The notes under the pieces are model-generated. The model was not told the origin of the DNA. It did no database searches and saw nothing but the letters and a program-made list of their open reading frames with translations. Below are positions 32,094 to 40,694 of a stretch of 45,886 bases of DNA, one piece after another (positions within the stretch are counted from its first letter, which is position 1; each line of letters begins with the position of its first letter). This DNA comes from Oscillospiraceae bacterium (lineage in GTDB: Bacteria > Bacillota > Clostridia > Oscillospirales > Ruminococcaceae), in assembly GCA_029006135.1 (NCBI GenBank), contig JAQXGE010000062.1:1-45886 (forward strand), given 5' to 3'. The position numbers were made by a program, and so were the translations under genes.

Positions 32094-32375
32094 ATGATGC
32101 ATCGAAAAAATATTGTACGGCGGATTCTTCCGGTTCTGGTGGCAGTGATGTTCTGCGGACTGTTTTTCAGCCTGATTCAATGTCAGATTACCATCAGTTC
32201 CAAGCGCCAGGAATTGGCCGGAGTTCAGGAACAGCTGAATGTTCAGCTTGCCAAAAACGAGGAACTCAGCCGGTCGTTGGATGACGGTGAGGATGCCATT
32301 ATCGAGCGCATCGCCCGCCAAGAAGGCTACGCCAAACCGAATGAACGGATTTGGGTGGACCTCAGCGGCAAATAA
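32094..32375 (+). CDS. divIC: Septum formation initiator (DivIC/FtsL family)
   Basis: A 93-residue bitopic protein: short basic N-terminus (MMHRKNIVRR), one transmembrane helix (about 11-30), then a coiled coil (ISSKRQELAGVQEQLNVQLAKNEEL) and the family end ARQEGYAKPNERIWVDL. It joins FtsB/FtsL-type complexes at the division septum. Position after yabQ fits divIC. GGGAGGGGG lies before the ATG; two adjacent ATG codons are possible starts. Confidence 0.9.
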   Translation: MMHRKNIVRRILPVLVAVMFCGLFFSLIQCQITISSKRQELAGVQEQLNVQLAKNEELSRSLDDGEDAIIERIARQEGYAKPNERIWVDLSGK

Positions 32376-32489
32376 AATCGGAATCGTCAGGGATGCCTGC
32401 ATTGCGGATTCATGGGCTTTTCTGATGAAAATAAACAAACAGGCACTGCAGAAGCCCTGCGGTGCCGAACAGCAAAGGGGTATTTTAGT

Positions 32490-32972
32490 TTGGCATTACA
32501 GGTTGGAGACATTCTGGAAGGCAAGGTCACCGGTATCAAGCCGTTTGGCGCCTTCGTAGCTCTGCCGGAAAGCAAGACCGGCCTTGTTCACATCTCTGAG
32601 GTTTCCTATGAGTTTGTGCAGGATCTTACTACAGTGCTGGAGATTGGCCAGACCGTTAAGGTCAAAGTGATTTCCATTGCTCCGGATGGCAAGATTGCGC
32701 TGTCCATCAAGCGCACGCAGCCCGCACCGGAACGCGCTCCGCGTGGCCCGCGTCCTCAGGGACAGAATAATGCACCCCGTCAGGGCGGTTCACGTCCTCC
32801 GCGGAAAGAGGCGCCGCCCCGCGTGTGGCAGCCCAAGCCGGTGCAGCCTCAGGGTGAGATGAGCTTTGAGGATATGATGGCGCGCTATAAGACCCAGAGC
32901 GAAGAGAAAATTGCCGATCTCAAGCGTGTTACCGAAAATCATCGCGGCGGCTATTCCCGTCGCCGCGGCTGA
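32490..32972 (+). CDS. S1-domain RNA-binding protein (YabR-like)
   Basis: A 160-residue protein. An S1 domain fills residues 3-72 (VGDILEGKVTGIKPFGAFVA, then LVHISEVSYEFV and KVKVISIAPDGKIALSIK). The middle is a low-complexity R/P/G/Q-rich linker (APRGPRPQGQN) and the end has FEDMMARYK followed by a basic RRRG tail. YabR-type proteins bind RNA or ribosomes. The likely start is a TTG at 32490 with AAAGGGG upstream, giving the protein start seen in the family; an ATG at 32412 would add 26 unrelated residues. Confidence 0.87.
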   Translation: MALQVGDILEGKVTGIKPFGAFVALPESKTGLVHISEVSYEFVQDLTTVLEIGQTVKVKVISIAPDGKIALSIKRTQPAPERAPRGPRPQGQNNAPRQGGSRPPRKEAPPRVWQPKPVQPQGEMSFEDMMARYKTQSEEKIADLKRVTENHRGGYSRRRG

Positions 32973-33092
32973 GCGATTGCCAGTCCGCCGCAATTCGTTG
33001 GTACCATCACAGTTTACCAGAGGCTCTGCCGGGGGCAGGGCCTTTTTGGGTTATGTTTTCATGCCCCCGGCTGAACCATGAAAGGACAAGCT

Positions 33093-34229
33093 ATGCCCAC
33101 CACCTATACACTGGTTGCTCCCTGCTTTTTTGGCACCGAGCACACTCTTTCCTTTGAGGTTAAACGCCTTGGCGCGCAGAATGTCCGCGTGACCGATGGC
33201 CGTGTCGCGTTTGACGGGGATGCTTCGCTCATCGCAGCCGCAAACCTCAATCTGCGCACGGCGGAGCGCGTTTTGATTTTGCTCAAGACCTTCCCCGCTA
33301 CGACCTTTGACGAACTGTTTGATGGCGTCAATTCTATCCCGTGGGAAGACCTGATCCCCGCCGATGCGCAGTTCCCGGTCAAGGGCTCCAGCCTGTCCAG
33401 TCAGCTCTCGAGTGTTCCGGCCTGCCAGAGCATCGTCAAAAAGGCGGTGGTCAAGCGCCTTCAGGCGGGTCACAAGACTTCGATCCTGCCGGAGACGGGC
33501 GCACTTTATAAGATCCGGTTCTCTCTGCGCAAAAATGTGGCGGAGATTATGCTTGACACTTCCGGCGATGGTCTGCACAAGCGTGGATATCGCAAGAACG
33601 CCACACTTGCCCCCATCAAAGAAACTCTGGCCGCTGCCATTGCTGACCTTGGCTTTGTGCGGCGGGACAGTGTGGTTCAGGACCCCTTCTGCGGCTCCGG
33701 CACCATGGTGATTGAGGCGGCCCAAAAGGCAATGAATATTGCGCCCGGTCTGCGCCGCCGTTTTGCCGCCGAGCAGTTCGATTTTGTACCCGCATCGCTC
33801 TGGGCGGAGGAACGCCAGAAAGCACTCGCGGCTGTTCGCCCCGATGCCGCATTTGAGGGGTTTGGCTCAGATATTGACCCGGCTGCTGTTGCACTGGCCA
33901 CCGCCAATGCAAAACTGGCCGGGGTAGGGGAGCGCTGCCACTTTGAAGTGCGTGATGTGAAAGATTTTACCCCTCAGCCGCAGGCCATTGTGCTGACCAA
34001 TCCTCCCTATGGCGAACGCCTGGGTGATGCCGCCGAGGCTGCTGCGCTGGCCCGTACGCTCGGCCAGGTGTGGAACGCGGCACCCACTGTCGGGCTGTAT
34101 GCCATCACAGCCGATGCAGACTTTGAGGCACATTTTGGCAAAAAAGCCGCCAAGAGACGCAAAATTTATAACGGCATGATTCCCTGCCAGCTCTATATGT
34201 ATTTTGAGCGGCCGGCCAAGAAAGCATAA
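33093..34229 (+). CDS. THUMP-domain class I SAM-dependent RNA methyltransferase (RlmL/YpsC-like)
   Basis: A 378-residue enzyme. The N-terminal half holds the ferredoxin-like and THUMP domains (LVAPCFFGTEHTLSFEV). The C-terminal half is the methyltransferase with DPFCGSGTMVIEAAQ (SAM motif I), GFGSDIDPAAVALA and the catalytic VLTNPPYGERLG (NPPY). It probably makes m2G in 23S rRNA. The start at 33093 has AAAGGA six bases upstream; an ATG five codons earlier has none. A T-rich hairpin-like stretch at 33018-33050 precedes it. Confidence 0.92.
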   Translation: MPTTYTLVAPCFFGTEHTLSFEVKRLGAQNVRVTDGRVAFDGDASLIAAANLNLRTAERVLILLKTFPATTFDELFDGVNSIPWEDLIPADAQFPVKGSSLSSQLSSVPACQSIVKKAVVKRLQAGHKTSILPETGALYKIRFSLRKNVAEIMLDTSGDGLHKRGYRKNATLAPIKETLAAAIADLGFVRRDSVVQDPFCGSGTMVIEAAQKAMNIAPGLRRRFAAEQFDFVPASLWAEERQKALAAVRPDAAFEGFGSDIDPAAVALATANAKLAGVGERCHFEVRDVKDFTPQPQAIVLTNPPYGERLGDAAEAAALARTLGQVWNAAPTVGLYAITADADFEAHFGKKAAKRRKIYNGMIPCQLYMYFERPAKKA

Positions 34230-34238
34230 GGAGTCACT

Positions 34239-35072
34239 ATGCAAGACCTTAAACTGGCGGTCCTTATCGACGCCGATAATATATCTCCCAAATATGTCAA
34301 GGTAATTCTCGATGAGGCAGCCTCCTTCGGCGTTGTGACCTGCAAGCGCATTTATGGGGATTGGTCGGATGTCCGTCTTAAGAGCTGGAAGGATGTCCTT
34401 CTCAATAATTCCATCATCCCAATTCAGCAATATGGCTACACAACAGGAAAAAATGCGACCGACACCGCGATGATTATTGATGCGATGGATTTGCTCTATT
34501 CCCGCAGTGTGGACGGTTTTTGCATCGTATCCTCCGACTCTGACTTTACCCGATTGGCTGCCCGCCTGCGTGAGTCCGGCAAGCTGGTAATCGGCATGGG
34601 GGAGAGCAAGGCGCTCGGCCCCTTTGTCAAAGCCTGTGACCAGTTCAAATATCTTGACCTCATTCTGGACCATGGCGGCAGCGAGCCGGCAGAGAAGGAT
34701 TCTGCGGCGGAAGCCGAGGCGGCCGCTATGGCCGGAGCCGGGGACGATACGGCCATCAACCGGGATTCCATCTGCCGCCTTGTGCGGGACATGATTGACG
34801 AGATGGATGACGGAACCGGCTGGGTCCGCACCTCCCGCGTGGGCGATCAGCTCATCAAGCGCTATCCGGACTTTGACGTGCGCAACTTCGGCAGCAAGAG
34901 CCTGAACAAGTTCCTCATGTCGTTCCCGAGCCTTGAGGTTGAGGAGCGCACACTGCCCAACGGAAATCCCATCCAGTTTGTCCGTATCCGTCCGCTGCCG
35001 CGCAAACCGCAATCCCGCAAGCCTGCCGCGCGGCAGCGCCAGACCCGCAAAAAATCCGGTGACAAAAAGTAA
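34239..35072 (+). CDS. NYN-domain nuclease-like protein with C-terminal LOTUS/OST-HTH domain
   Basis: A 277-residue protein. Residues 4-145 are a NYN/LabA-type PIN-like domain with its acidic site: LAVLIDADNISP, DTAMIIDAMDLL and VSSDSDFTRLAARLRESG. An Ala/Glu-rich linker follows. Residues ~170-255 (ICRLVRDMIDEMDDGTGWVR and SRVGDQLIKRYPDFDVRNFG) match the OST-HTH/LOTUS fold, which binds RNA in other proteins, and the end is Arg/Lys-rich. A role in RNA cleavage or decay is inferred. AAGGAG precedes the ATG, and the gene lies nine bases after the methyltransferase. A strong terminator follows. Confidence 0.88.
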   Translation: MQDLKLAVLIDADNISPKYVKVILDEAASFGVVTCKRIYGDWSDVRLKSWKDVLLNNSIIPIQQYGYTTGKNATDTAMIIDAMDLLYSRSVDGFCIVSSDSDFTRLAARLRESGKLVIGMGESKALGPFVKACDQFKYLDLILDHGGSEPAEKDSAAEAEAAAMAGAGDDTAINRDSICRLVRDMIDEMDDGTGWVRTSRVGDQLIKRYPDFDVRNFGSKSLNKFLMSFPSLEVEERTLPNGNPIQFVRIRPLPRKPQSRKPAARQRQTRKKSGDKK

Positions 35073-35113
35073 AGCTGTTCAAAAACTTCAAGCTATACCA
35101 TAAATGATTCAAA

Positions 35114-35150
35114 CAGCCCCGCCGAGATCCTTCCCGGCGGGGCTGCTTTG
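35114..35150. terminator. Terminator between convergent genes
   Basis: CAGCCCCGCCG pairs with CGGCGGGGCTG around a ten-base loop, then CTTTG. It lies between the plus-strand NYN gene and the minus-strand membrane protein and can serve both. Confidence 0.8.
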
Positions 35151-35167
35151 CTCCTCTGTTCAGTTTT

Positions 35168-37054
35168 TCATCCGCTGATTTTATAAACGCGGCAGCCATC
35201 GTTTTTGTACCACAAGGTTTCGTTGGCGGCATACCAGCCTTCGTCTGCGTCCGGGAACCGGCTGTACACGCTTGAATCAAAAACCGCGTAGTCAATGTCC
35301 CACAGCTTCAGCATTTCGGCATCCGGGTGCTCATAAAGAGCAGCCATGGCAGCGTATTCGGCGGAGTAATCCATGCCGTGATAATAGACAAAACTGCCTG
35401 AACCACAAAGAATCTGCCGCCCCGCCAAACTGAATACCGGGCAAAGGTGACTGTCACTCGTCAAAAAGAGTGCGTCCGGTTCGGTGTTTTCGTCCACATA
35501 AGCGGCCAGTGCAATATCACTGCTGTTCCACTGAATATAGTTACTCACGAGTTCCCGTCCAAACGTCAGCACACTGCCGAACATTGAAATAAAACAGCAG
35601 CACGCCAGCATCAGGACGCGCAGCGGGAGGGCGCGGATTCGGCTCGCCAAATCTACAAGAAATCCTGCCGCAAGGATGCAGCCCAGCAGATGCCAGACAA
35701 AGAGCAGCTTATTGTTATCATAATTGTTGGGCTGAAAAACTACAATCTCCGCCAGTGCCAGAATGGCTAACCCGCCGCCGTAAAACCAGCGCTGTTTGGA
35801 TGCGGCGTGGATAAAGGCAGGGATTAAAAGCAGATACACAAGGCCGATGTTTTTGATGTAGAACCAGAAATAATTGTCTTTCAGCGTTCCGTCATTTTGG
35901 CCGTTAATCCAGTTGAAATGCAGCCGCAGCATATTCTGCCCGTCAAGGGATTGGGCAAAAACGGTGTTCCGCATCTCTGCCAGCCAGACGATGCCGCATA
36001 CAGCCGCCAAGAAAATCCAGGGCAGCATGACCTGCCGCGTGTGGGGACGGCACACCAGCGTGTAGACGGCGCATACAAGGCAAATTAACACTAACGCCAA
36101 AGCGGAATGGGTGTGCATCATGGGCAAGGGCAGAACCAGCAGAGCCAGCGCTGCCCAGAGCCGGGATTCCTCCTCCATGCAGAACCGCCACAACAGATAC
36201 AGCGCCGGGAACAGCACACTCCAGCCGAACAGTGTTGCCCGCTGGGGAATCAGTAAATCCACAACGGGGTTGACCCAGAGAATGTTTTTCTCCGTGAAGT
36301 TGGTCGGCGTTGTATAAAAGCCGGTGAAAATGCCCGCAAAATCTTCGGCACTGCCCATAAAGTAAACAAAGCCGAATCCGCTTCCCATAAAAAACAGCCA
36401 GAAAGCAAGGCTGGCTTTTCCGGCGGAACCCAGCATACGCCGGGCAAGCTGCCAGACCATGCCGTACACACTGAGGAAGGCGGGCACCATCGGCAGAATA
36501 CAGGCGGTACGCAAATCTGCGCCCAAAACAAGGAAAAAGCTGGACACGGTTTCACATAAAAACGGGTAACCAAAGCGGTGATCTCCGCCCAGCAGTGGAT
36601 AGGCGGGTGGGAAATCCCCTGTGACGGCAATGTTTTTGATAAAGCCAAGGTGCATTGCCAAATCACCGTAACAGCTTTGCCCGGTGTGAAAATCACCGTC
36701 TACCGGGCACAGAATGTGCGTATAAAGCAGTACGAGTGTCAAAATCATCAGCGGCAGAAGGCAAGCCCACATGACAGCATCCTCGTTTGAATGGGGACAG
36801 CGGCCTTTTGGAATTTTGTGCAGGAAAAAGAAGCCCAGCCCTGCCGCAGCCAAAACCGATAACAGGATTGCTGAGGTTCCAAAATTCAGGAATACCGCCA
36901 GCAGCGCCGGAAAAATCGCTAAAAAGGAAACGCCGAATCCACAGCCGAGCGGAAGAATGACAGCGGCACTTTCCTCAGGAACCGCCCAGCGCGCGGCTTC
37001 AAACCCTGCCCAGAGAAAAACGGCAAGGCAGCAAACACTCAGAAAGTTGGCCAT
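35168..37054 (-). CDS. Large polytopic membrane protein, GT-C-like
   Basis: A 628-residue protein with about twelve transmembrane helices and a soluble C-terminal part of ~130 residues. The first large loop carries CPVDGDFHTGQSCYGDLAMHLGFIKN, with acidic residues placed as in GT-C glycosyltransferases, followed by GGDHRFGYPFLCE. Late motifs are NYDNNKLLFVWHL and DALFLTSDSHLCP. It shares its general plan with the protein at 23511 but not its sequence. Membrane-bound sugar transfer is inference. It lies four bases from the radical SAM gene on the same strand, so co-transcription is likely. Confidence 0.7.
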   Translation of the reverse strand: MANFLSVCCLAVFLWAGFEAARWAVPEESAAVILPLGCGFGVSFLAIFPALLAVFLNFGTSAILLSVLAAAGLGFFFLHKIPKGRCPHSNEDAVMWACLLPLMILTLVLLYTHILCPVDGDFHTGQSCYGDLAMHLGFIKNIAVTGDFPPAYPLLGGDHRFGYPFLCETVSSFFLVLGADLRTACILPMVPAFLSVYGMVWQLARRMLGSAGKASLAFWLFFMGSGFGFVYFMGSAEDFAGIFTGFYTTPTNFTEKNILWVNPVVDLLIPQRATLFGWSVLFPALYLLWRFCMEEESRLWAALALLVLPLPMMHTHSALALVLICLVCAVYTLVCRPHTRQVMLPWIFLAAVCGIVWLAEMRNTVFAQSLDGQNMLRLHFNWINGQNDGTLKDNYFWFYIKNIGLVYLLLIPAFIHAASKQRWFYGGGLAILALAEIVVFQPNNYDNNKLLFVWHLLGCILAAGFLVDLASRIRALPLRVLMLACCCFISMFGSVLTFGRELVSNYIQWNSSDIALAAYVDENTEPDALFLTSDSHLCPVFSLAGRQILCGSGSFVYYHGMDYSAEYAAMAALYEHPDAEMLKLWDIDYAVFDSSVYSRFPDADEGWYAANETLWYKNDGCRVYKISG

Positions 37055-37057
37055 CCA

Positions 37058-37972
37058 TTATACCCCTTCTAAGTCAAACGGCGGGGTGTATTCCTCCCGC
37101 GCGCTGCTCTTTTCCTGCATATACCCGTGGGTCAGCCCCATAGCAACAGCCTCATTTACGACCTTGCGGTACTCGTACGTTGTGACGCGGCGGCTGAGCC
37201 CGTGGTCTGCGGCATGGTAGAACGGTGTGAACTGGCTCATAAGGCTCGGCAAAAACTCAATGCCGGTGTCCCGGCGTATTGCGTCCATGCAGTGAAGTAC
37301 CTGGATGCTGTCGTCGCTGTGGCCGGGCAGTACAAGGTGGCGAATAATGACTCCGCGCTGTAAATATCCGTCTTTGTCAAACACAGGGCTGCCAGTCTGG
37401 CAAAGCATTTGACGGATGGCCGCATCGGCCACATCGGGGTAATCCGGCGCACCGGAAAGCTCCTTGGCCAGTGAGGCATCCGCATATTTGTAGTCGGTCA
37501 GCCAGATGTCCACATAATCGGCCAGTGCACGAACGGTATCGACCGTTTCGTAGCCGCCGGTGTTGTAGGCAACCGGCAAAGAAAAGCCGCGGCCGCGCGC
37601 ATCATCAAGCGCTTCGATGACCCAGGGCAGCCACTGCGTTGCGGTGACAAGATTGAGGTTTTTGGCGCCCTTTTGCTGGAGCTCAAGGAAAATATCTGCC
37701 AGCCGTGAACTGCTGATGGCCTTGCCCAGTCCTTCCTGACTGATTCGGTAGTTTTGGCAGTAGCAGCATTTCAGCGCACAGCCGGAAAAAAACACCGTTC
37801 CGCTTCCCGATTCGTCTTCCGGGTCACCGCTTAGGCAGGGTTCTTCCCAGTGGTGCAGAGCCGCACGGGCAGCGAATAGACGATCCCCCGCACCGCAGAA
37901 ACCCCGCTGCCCGGCGGAACGATTGGCTCCGCAGCGCCGCGGACAAAGACTGCAATGGTCCGGTAATTGCAT
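37058..37972 (-). CDS. Radical SAM protein, PflA-like (COG1313 type)
   Basis: A 304-residue protein. The N-terminus has a Cys set (C7, C10, C14, C26) that may bind metal. The radical SAM cluster motif is C65-x3-C69-x2-C72 in FFSGCALKCCYCQN. AYNTGGYETVDTV and LTDYKYAD are further family blocks, and GVIIRHLVLPGH follows. It resembles pyruvate formate-lyase activase-like proteins of unknown target. GGAGG is found about eleven bases before the ATG. It is divergent from deoD across 178 bases. Confidence 0.88.
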   Translation of the reverse strand: MQLPDHCSLCPRRCGANRSAGQRGFCGAGDRLFAARAALHHWEEPCLSGDPEDESGSGTVFFSGCALKCCYCQNYRISQEGLGKAISSSRLADIFLELQQKGAKNLNLVTATQWLPWVIEALDDARGRGFSLPVAYNTGGYETVDTVRALADYVDIWLTDYKYADASLAKELSGAPDYPDVADAAIRQMLCQTGSPVFDKDGYLQRGVIIRHLVLPGHSDDSIQVLHCMDAIRRDTGIEFLPSLMSQFTPFYHAADHGLSRRVTTYEYRKVVNEAVAMGLTHGYMQEKSSAREEYTPPFDLEGV

Positions 37973-38032
37973 GATATGACCTCCTTAACGGTCGCTTTCC
38001 AAGAAAAAAGTTGTGTATTTGCCATCCAGTTT

Positions 38033-38061
38033 ACCACAAAAACGGAAAAATGTGGTATACT
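38033..38061 (+). promoter_or_regulatory. deoD promoter overlapped by ACCACA/TGTGGT dyad
   Basis: A perfect inverted repeat ACCACA (38033-38038) N12 TGTGGT (38051-38056) runs into TATACT (38056-38061). The left half-site falls at the -35 position (17 bases from the -10 box). A repressor on the dyad would block the promoter of the salvage genes. Confidence 0.5.
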
Positions 38062-38150
38062 AAAGAAAATATTTCTCCCATTCCGGAACAGCACGCTGCT
38101 ATAGGAGATGGGAAATGATGAATCTTTACACAGTAAAGGAGTGTGTTTTT

Positions 38151-38876
38151 ATGTCTACCCCTCATAACCGCGCCGAAAAAGGCGATTTCGCTAAAACCGT
38201 TCTGATGCCCGGCGATCCGCTTCGCGCCAAGTTCATCGCCGAAAACTTCCTTGAAAATCCCCGCCTCGTCACGGACGTCCGCGGAATGTACGGCTATACC
38301 GGTACCTATCAGGGACTCCCTGTCAGCGTGATGGGCAGCGGCATGGGTATGCCCTCCATCGGCATTTATTCCTATGAACTGTACAGCCAGTACGGTGTAG
38401 AAAACATTATCCGCATCGGCTCTGCCGGCTCTTACAGTGAGAAAGCCCATGTCTTTGACGTTGTTCTTGCTGCGGGTGCTGTCAGTGAGAGTAACTACGC
38501 CATGACCCAGTCCGGCGACACGGATTCCATTCAGCTTCCCAGCGCTGAGCTGAACGCGGCACTTAAGTCCAGTGCGCAGGCACAGAACATTTCGCTCATT
38601 GAGGGCAATATTCATTCTTCTGATGTTTTCTATCGGGAAGATGACGGCCAGCGTCCTACCTATTGGGAAAAGCTGCGCGATGAACAGGGCTGCCTCTGCG
38701 TGGAAATGGAGAGCTTTGCACTGTTCCACAATGCGAAAGTGCTGGGCAAACGCGCGGCTTGCCTGCTCACGATTTCAGACAGTTTTGTATGCCCTGAAAT
38801 CACCACACCGGAACAGCGCCAGACCAGTTTTACTGATATGATGAAAGTGGCACTCGGCGCTGTACGGTATCTGTAA
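38151..38876 (+). CDS. deoD: Purine-nucleoside phosphorylase DeoD
   Basis: A 241-residue enzyme of the hexameric bacterial type, which splits purine nucleosides with phosphate into base and (deoxy)ribose 1-phosphate. Motifs: LMPGDPLRAKFIAENFL, GMYGYTGTYQG, SGMGMPSIGIYSYEL, RIGSAGSY and VEMESFALF (phosphate and nucleoside sites), with the proton-donor Asp in TISDSF. The start at 38151 follows AAAGGAG; a longer frame from 38115 is less likely. First gene of a nucleoside salvage group with cdd and two nucleoside-binding lipoproteins. Confidence 0.96.
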   Translation: MSTPHNRAEKGDFAKTVLMPGDPLRAKFIAENFLENPRLVTDVRGMYGYTGTYQGLPVSVMGSGMGMPSIGIYSYELYSQYGVENIIRIGSAGSYSEKAHVFDVVLAAGAVSESNYAMTQSGDTDSIQLPSAELNAALKSSAQAQNISLIEGNIHSSDVFYREDDGQRPTYWEKLRDEQGCLCVEMESFALFHNAKVLGKRAACLLTISDSFVCPEITTPEQRQTSFTDMMKVALGAVRYL

Positions 38877-38888
38877 AGGGTGTTAGCT

Positions 38889-39320
38889 ATGGAACAACAG
38901 CAAGCACGCGAACTGATTCGCGCCGCATTGAAGGCCCGGATGTTTGCCTATACGCCCTACTCCCATTTTAAGGTGGGGGCTGCGCTGCTGGCAAAAAACG
39001 GTCAGGTGTTCACCGGATGCAATATTGAAAATGCGGGGTACACCCCCACAAACTGTGCAGAGCGTACGGCACTGTTCAAGGCTGTGAGCGAGGGCGTGAC
39101 GGAGTTTTCCGCTATTGCCATTGTGGGCAGCCTTGAAGGCAAAACAAACACGCTTGTTACAAGCCCCTGCGGCGTCTGCCGCCAGGCACTTTTTGAGTTT
39201 ACCGGCCCGGACCTCACGGTGATTTTGGCAAAAAGCGAAACCGATTATATGGAAACAACCCTCGGAGAACTTTTGCCCTATGGCTTCGGCCCTAAAAATC
39301 TTGAGATTAACCCTGAATAA
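38889..39320 (+). CDS. cdd: Cytidine deaminase
   Basis: A 143-residue homotetrameric-type cytidine deaminase, turning (deoxy)cytidine to (deoxy)uridine. Zinc ligands C56, C94 and C97 and the proton shuttle E58 are present in TNCAERTAL and SPCGVCRQAL. YTPYSHFKVGAALLAKNG is the family start. AAAGGGTG precedes the ATG. It lies 12 bases after deoD. Confidence 0.96.
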   Translation: MEQQQARELIRAALKARMFAYTPYSHFKVGAALLAKNGQVFTGCNIENAGYTPTNCAERTALFKAVSEGVTEFSAIAIVGSLEGKTNTLVTSPCGVCRQALFEFTGPDLTVILAKSETDYMETTLGELLPYGFGPKNLEINPE

Positions 39321-39338
39321 AAGGAGATTTGCCCGCCC

Positions 39339-40526
39339 ATGTCTTTCCCCGCGTTCAAGATAAAAAAACAGATTTTATCCATGCTTGCCCTCCTGTTGGC
39401 GCTTGCACTTACCGCTTCTCTTTTCGGATGCGGCGAACAGCAGCCCTCGGCTGCACCGAATGACCCTGCTCTCGTAGATGACAGCGTATATGCTCTCACG
39501 CCCGAACAGGTGGAAACCCCGCTGGATGGCGCGGGGGCGTCCATTGCCTTAGCAGCCGGACCGGAAGGAACGGACTCCGGCGTTGGCGCTGCCGTGTGGC
39601 GCGGCGTTCAGACCTTCTGTGAAAATTTCAATTTCACACCGCAGCTTTTTGCCGCGGAAGAAGCAGGAACGCAGGGCGCCGCGGCGGCTCTTCGCAGCGC
39701 AGCAGAGAGCGGCGCGGAGCTCGTGATTTGTTATGGCTCTGATATGGCTGCGGCGCTCTATACGATTCAGGATAACTATCCTACGGTCAGCTATCTCTGC
39801 CTGGATGACGAGCCTCATTCCGGCGATTATACGGATTACCGCACGGCTTCCAACGTCCATTGTGTTCTTTTTAAGGAAGAACAGGCAGGGTATCTCGCCG
39901 GATATGCCGCCATCAAGGAGGGAAATACCAGTATGGCTTTCCTGGGCGGCGAACCGCTGCCGGGGGTAGTTCGCTATGCCACCGGATTCGTTCAGGGCGC
40001 GGAGGCGGCTGCGGAGAATCTTGGCGTTCAGGCATATATTCGTATCTGGTACAGCAACGCTTCCTCAAGCAGTGAGGAACTCACCGAGTTTATCCGCGGC
40101 TGGTATGAGGAAGGCTTCCAGCTTGTCATGAATGCAGGCGGTGACTTGTCGCAAAGCTGCGTGGACGCTGCCCGCGCCGCGGGCCGGCAGGTTATCGGCA
40201 GCGGCTGGGACCAGACCGTGCTTGATGATGCGGTGCTCACCTCCGCCGTGCAGTGCTACAGTACAGTTGTGCAGAACCAGCTGTATGATTTTTGGACGGC
40301 TCGGGAATGGGATCAGGATTCTGCGGGAACGACCGAGCGTGTTGGCGCGGCGGAAGGCGCGATTGAGCTTTCTCTGCGCCAGTGGCGCTTTACGCGGTTT
40401 ACCGGCACGGAATATCAGGACCTGTACAACCGTCTGCGCACAGGAGAAATCAAAGTGGAACGCCACTCTGATACAACCTCACTGCCTGAAACTCAGAATA
40501 TCACGGTTGATCTCAAAAATGGCTGA
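39339..40526 (+). CDS. BMP-family nucleoside-binding lipoprotein, first copy
   Basis: A 395-residue exported lipoprotein with lipobox SLFGC. The mature part has the periplasmic-binding fold of BMP/PnrA proteins, with FKEEQAGYLAGYAAIKEGN and FLGGEPLPGVVRYATGFVQG. PnrA-type proteins bind purine and pyrimidine nucleosides for an ABC importer. It is adjacent to deoD-cdd, which fits nucleoside uptake, but no ABC permease or ATPase gene is in the window. It is paralogous to the next gene. AAAGGAG precedes the ATG. Confidence 0.88.
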   Translation: MSFPAFKIKKQILSMLALLLALALTASLFGCGEQQPSAAPNDPALVDDSVYALTPEQVETPLDGAGASIALAAGPEGTDSGVGAAVWRGVQTFCENFNFTPQLFAAEEAGTQGAAAALRSAAESGAELVICYGSDMAAALYTIQDNYPTVSYLCLDDEPHSGDYTDYRTASNVHCVLFKEEQAGYLAGYAAIKEGNTSMAFLGGEPLPGVVRYATGFVQGAEAAAENLGVQAYIRIWYSNASSSSEELTEFIRGWYEEGFQLVMNAGGDLSQSCVDAARAAGRQVIGSGWDQTVLDDAVLTSAVQCYSTVVQNQLYDFWTAREWDQDSAGTTERVGAAEGAIELSLRQWRFTRFTGTEYQDLYNRLRTGEIKVERHSDTTSLPETQNITVDLKNG

Positions 40527-40607
40527 TGATACGCTGCTTTTTGCGGGACGTTCAAACCGGTGACGCATTTGTTATGCTTTTGTAATGCCTTTTGTGCATG
40601 GATTCCA

Positions 40608-40636
40608 TTGCAAAAACAGGAGCAAAAGTATATAAT
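40608..40636 (+). promoter_or_regulatory. Promoter of second BMP gene
   Basis: TTGCAA (40608-40613), 17 bases, TATAAT (40631-40636), 59 bases before the ATG. A near-consensus promoter that gives the second BMP gene its own high expression. Confidence 0.8.
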
Positions 40637-40694
40637 ATTTCTTAGCACCGGAGGGAACCGCCCTCCCGGACACCAAATATAAGGAGAGTAAAAA

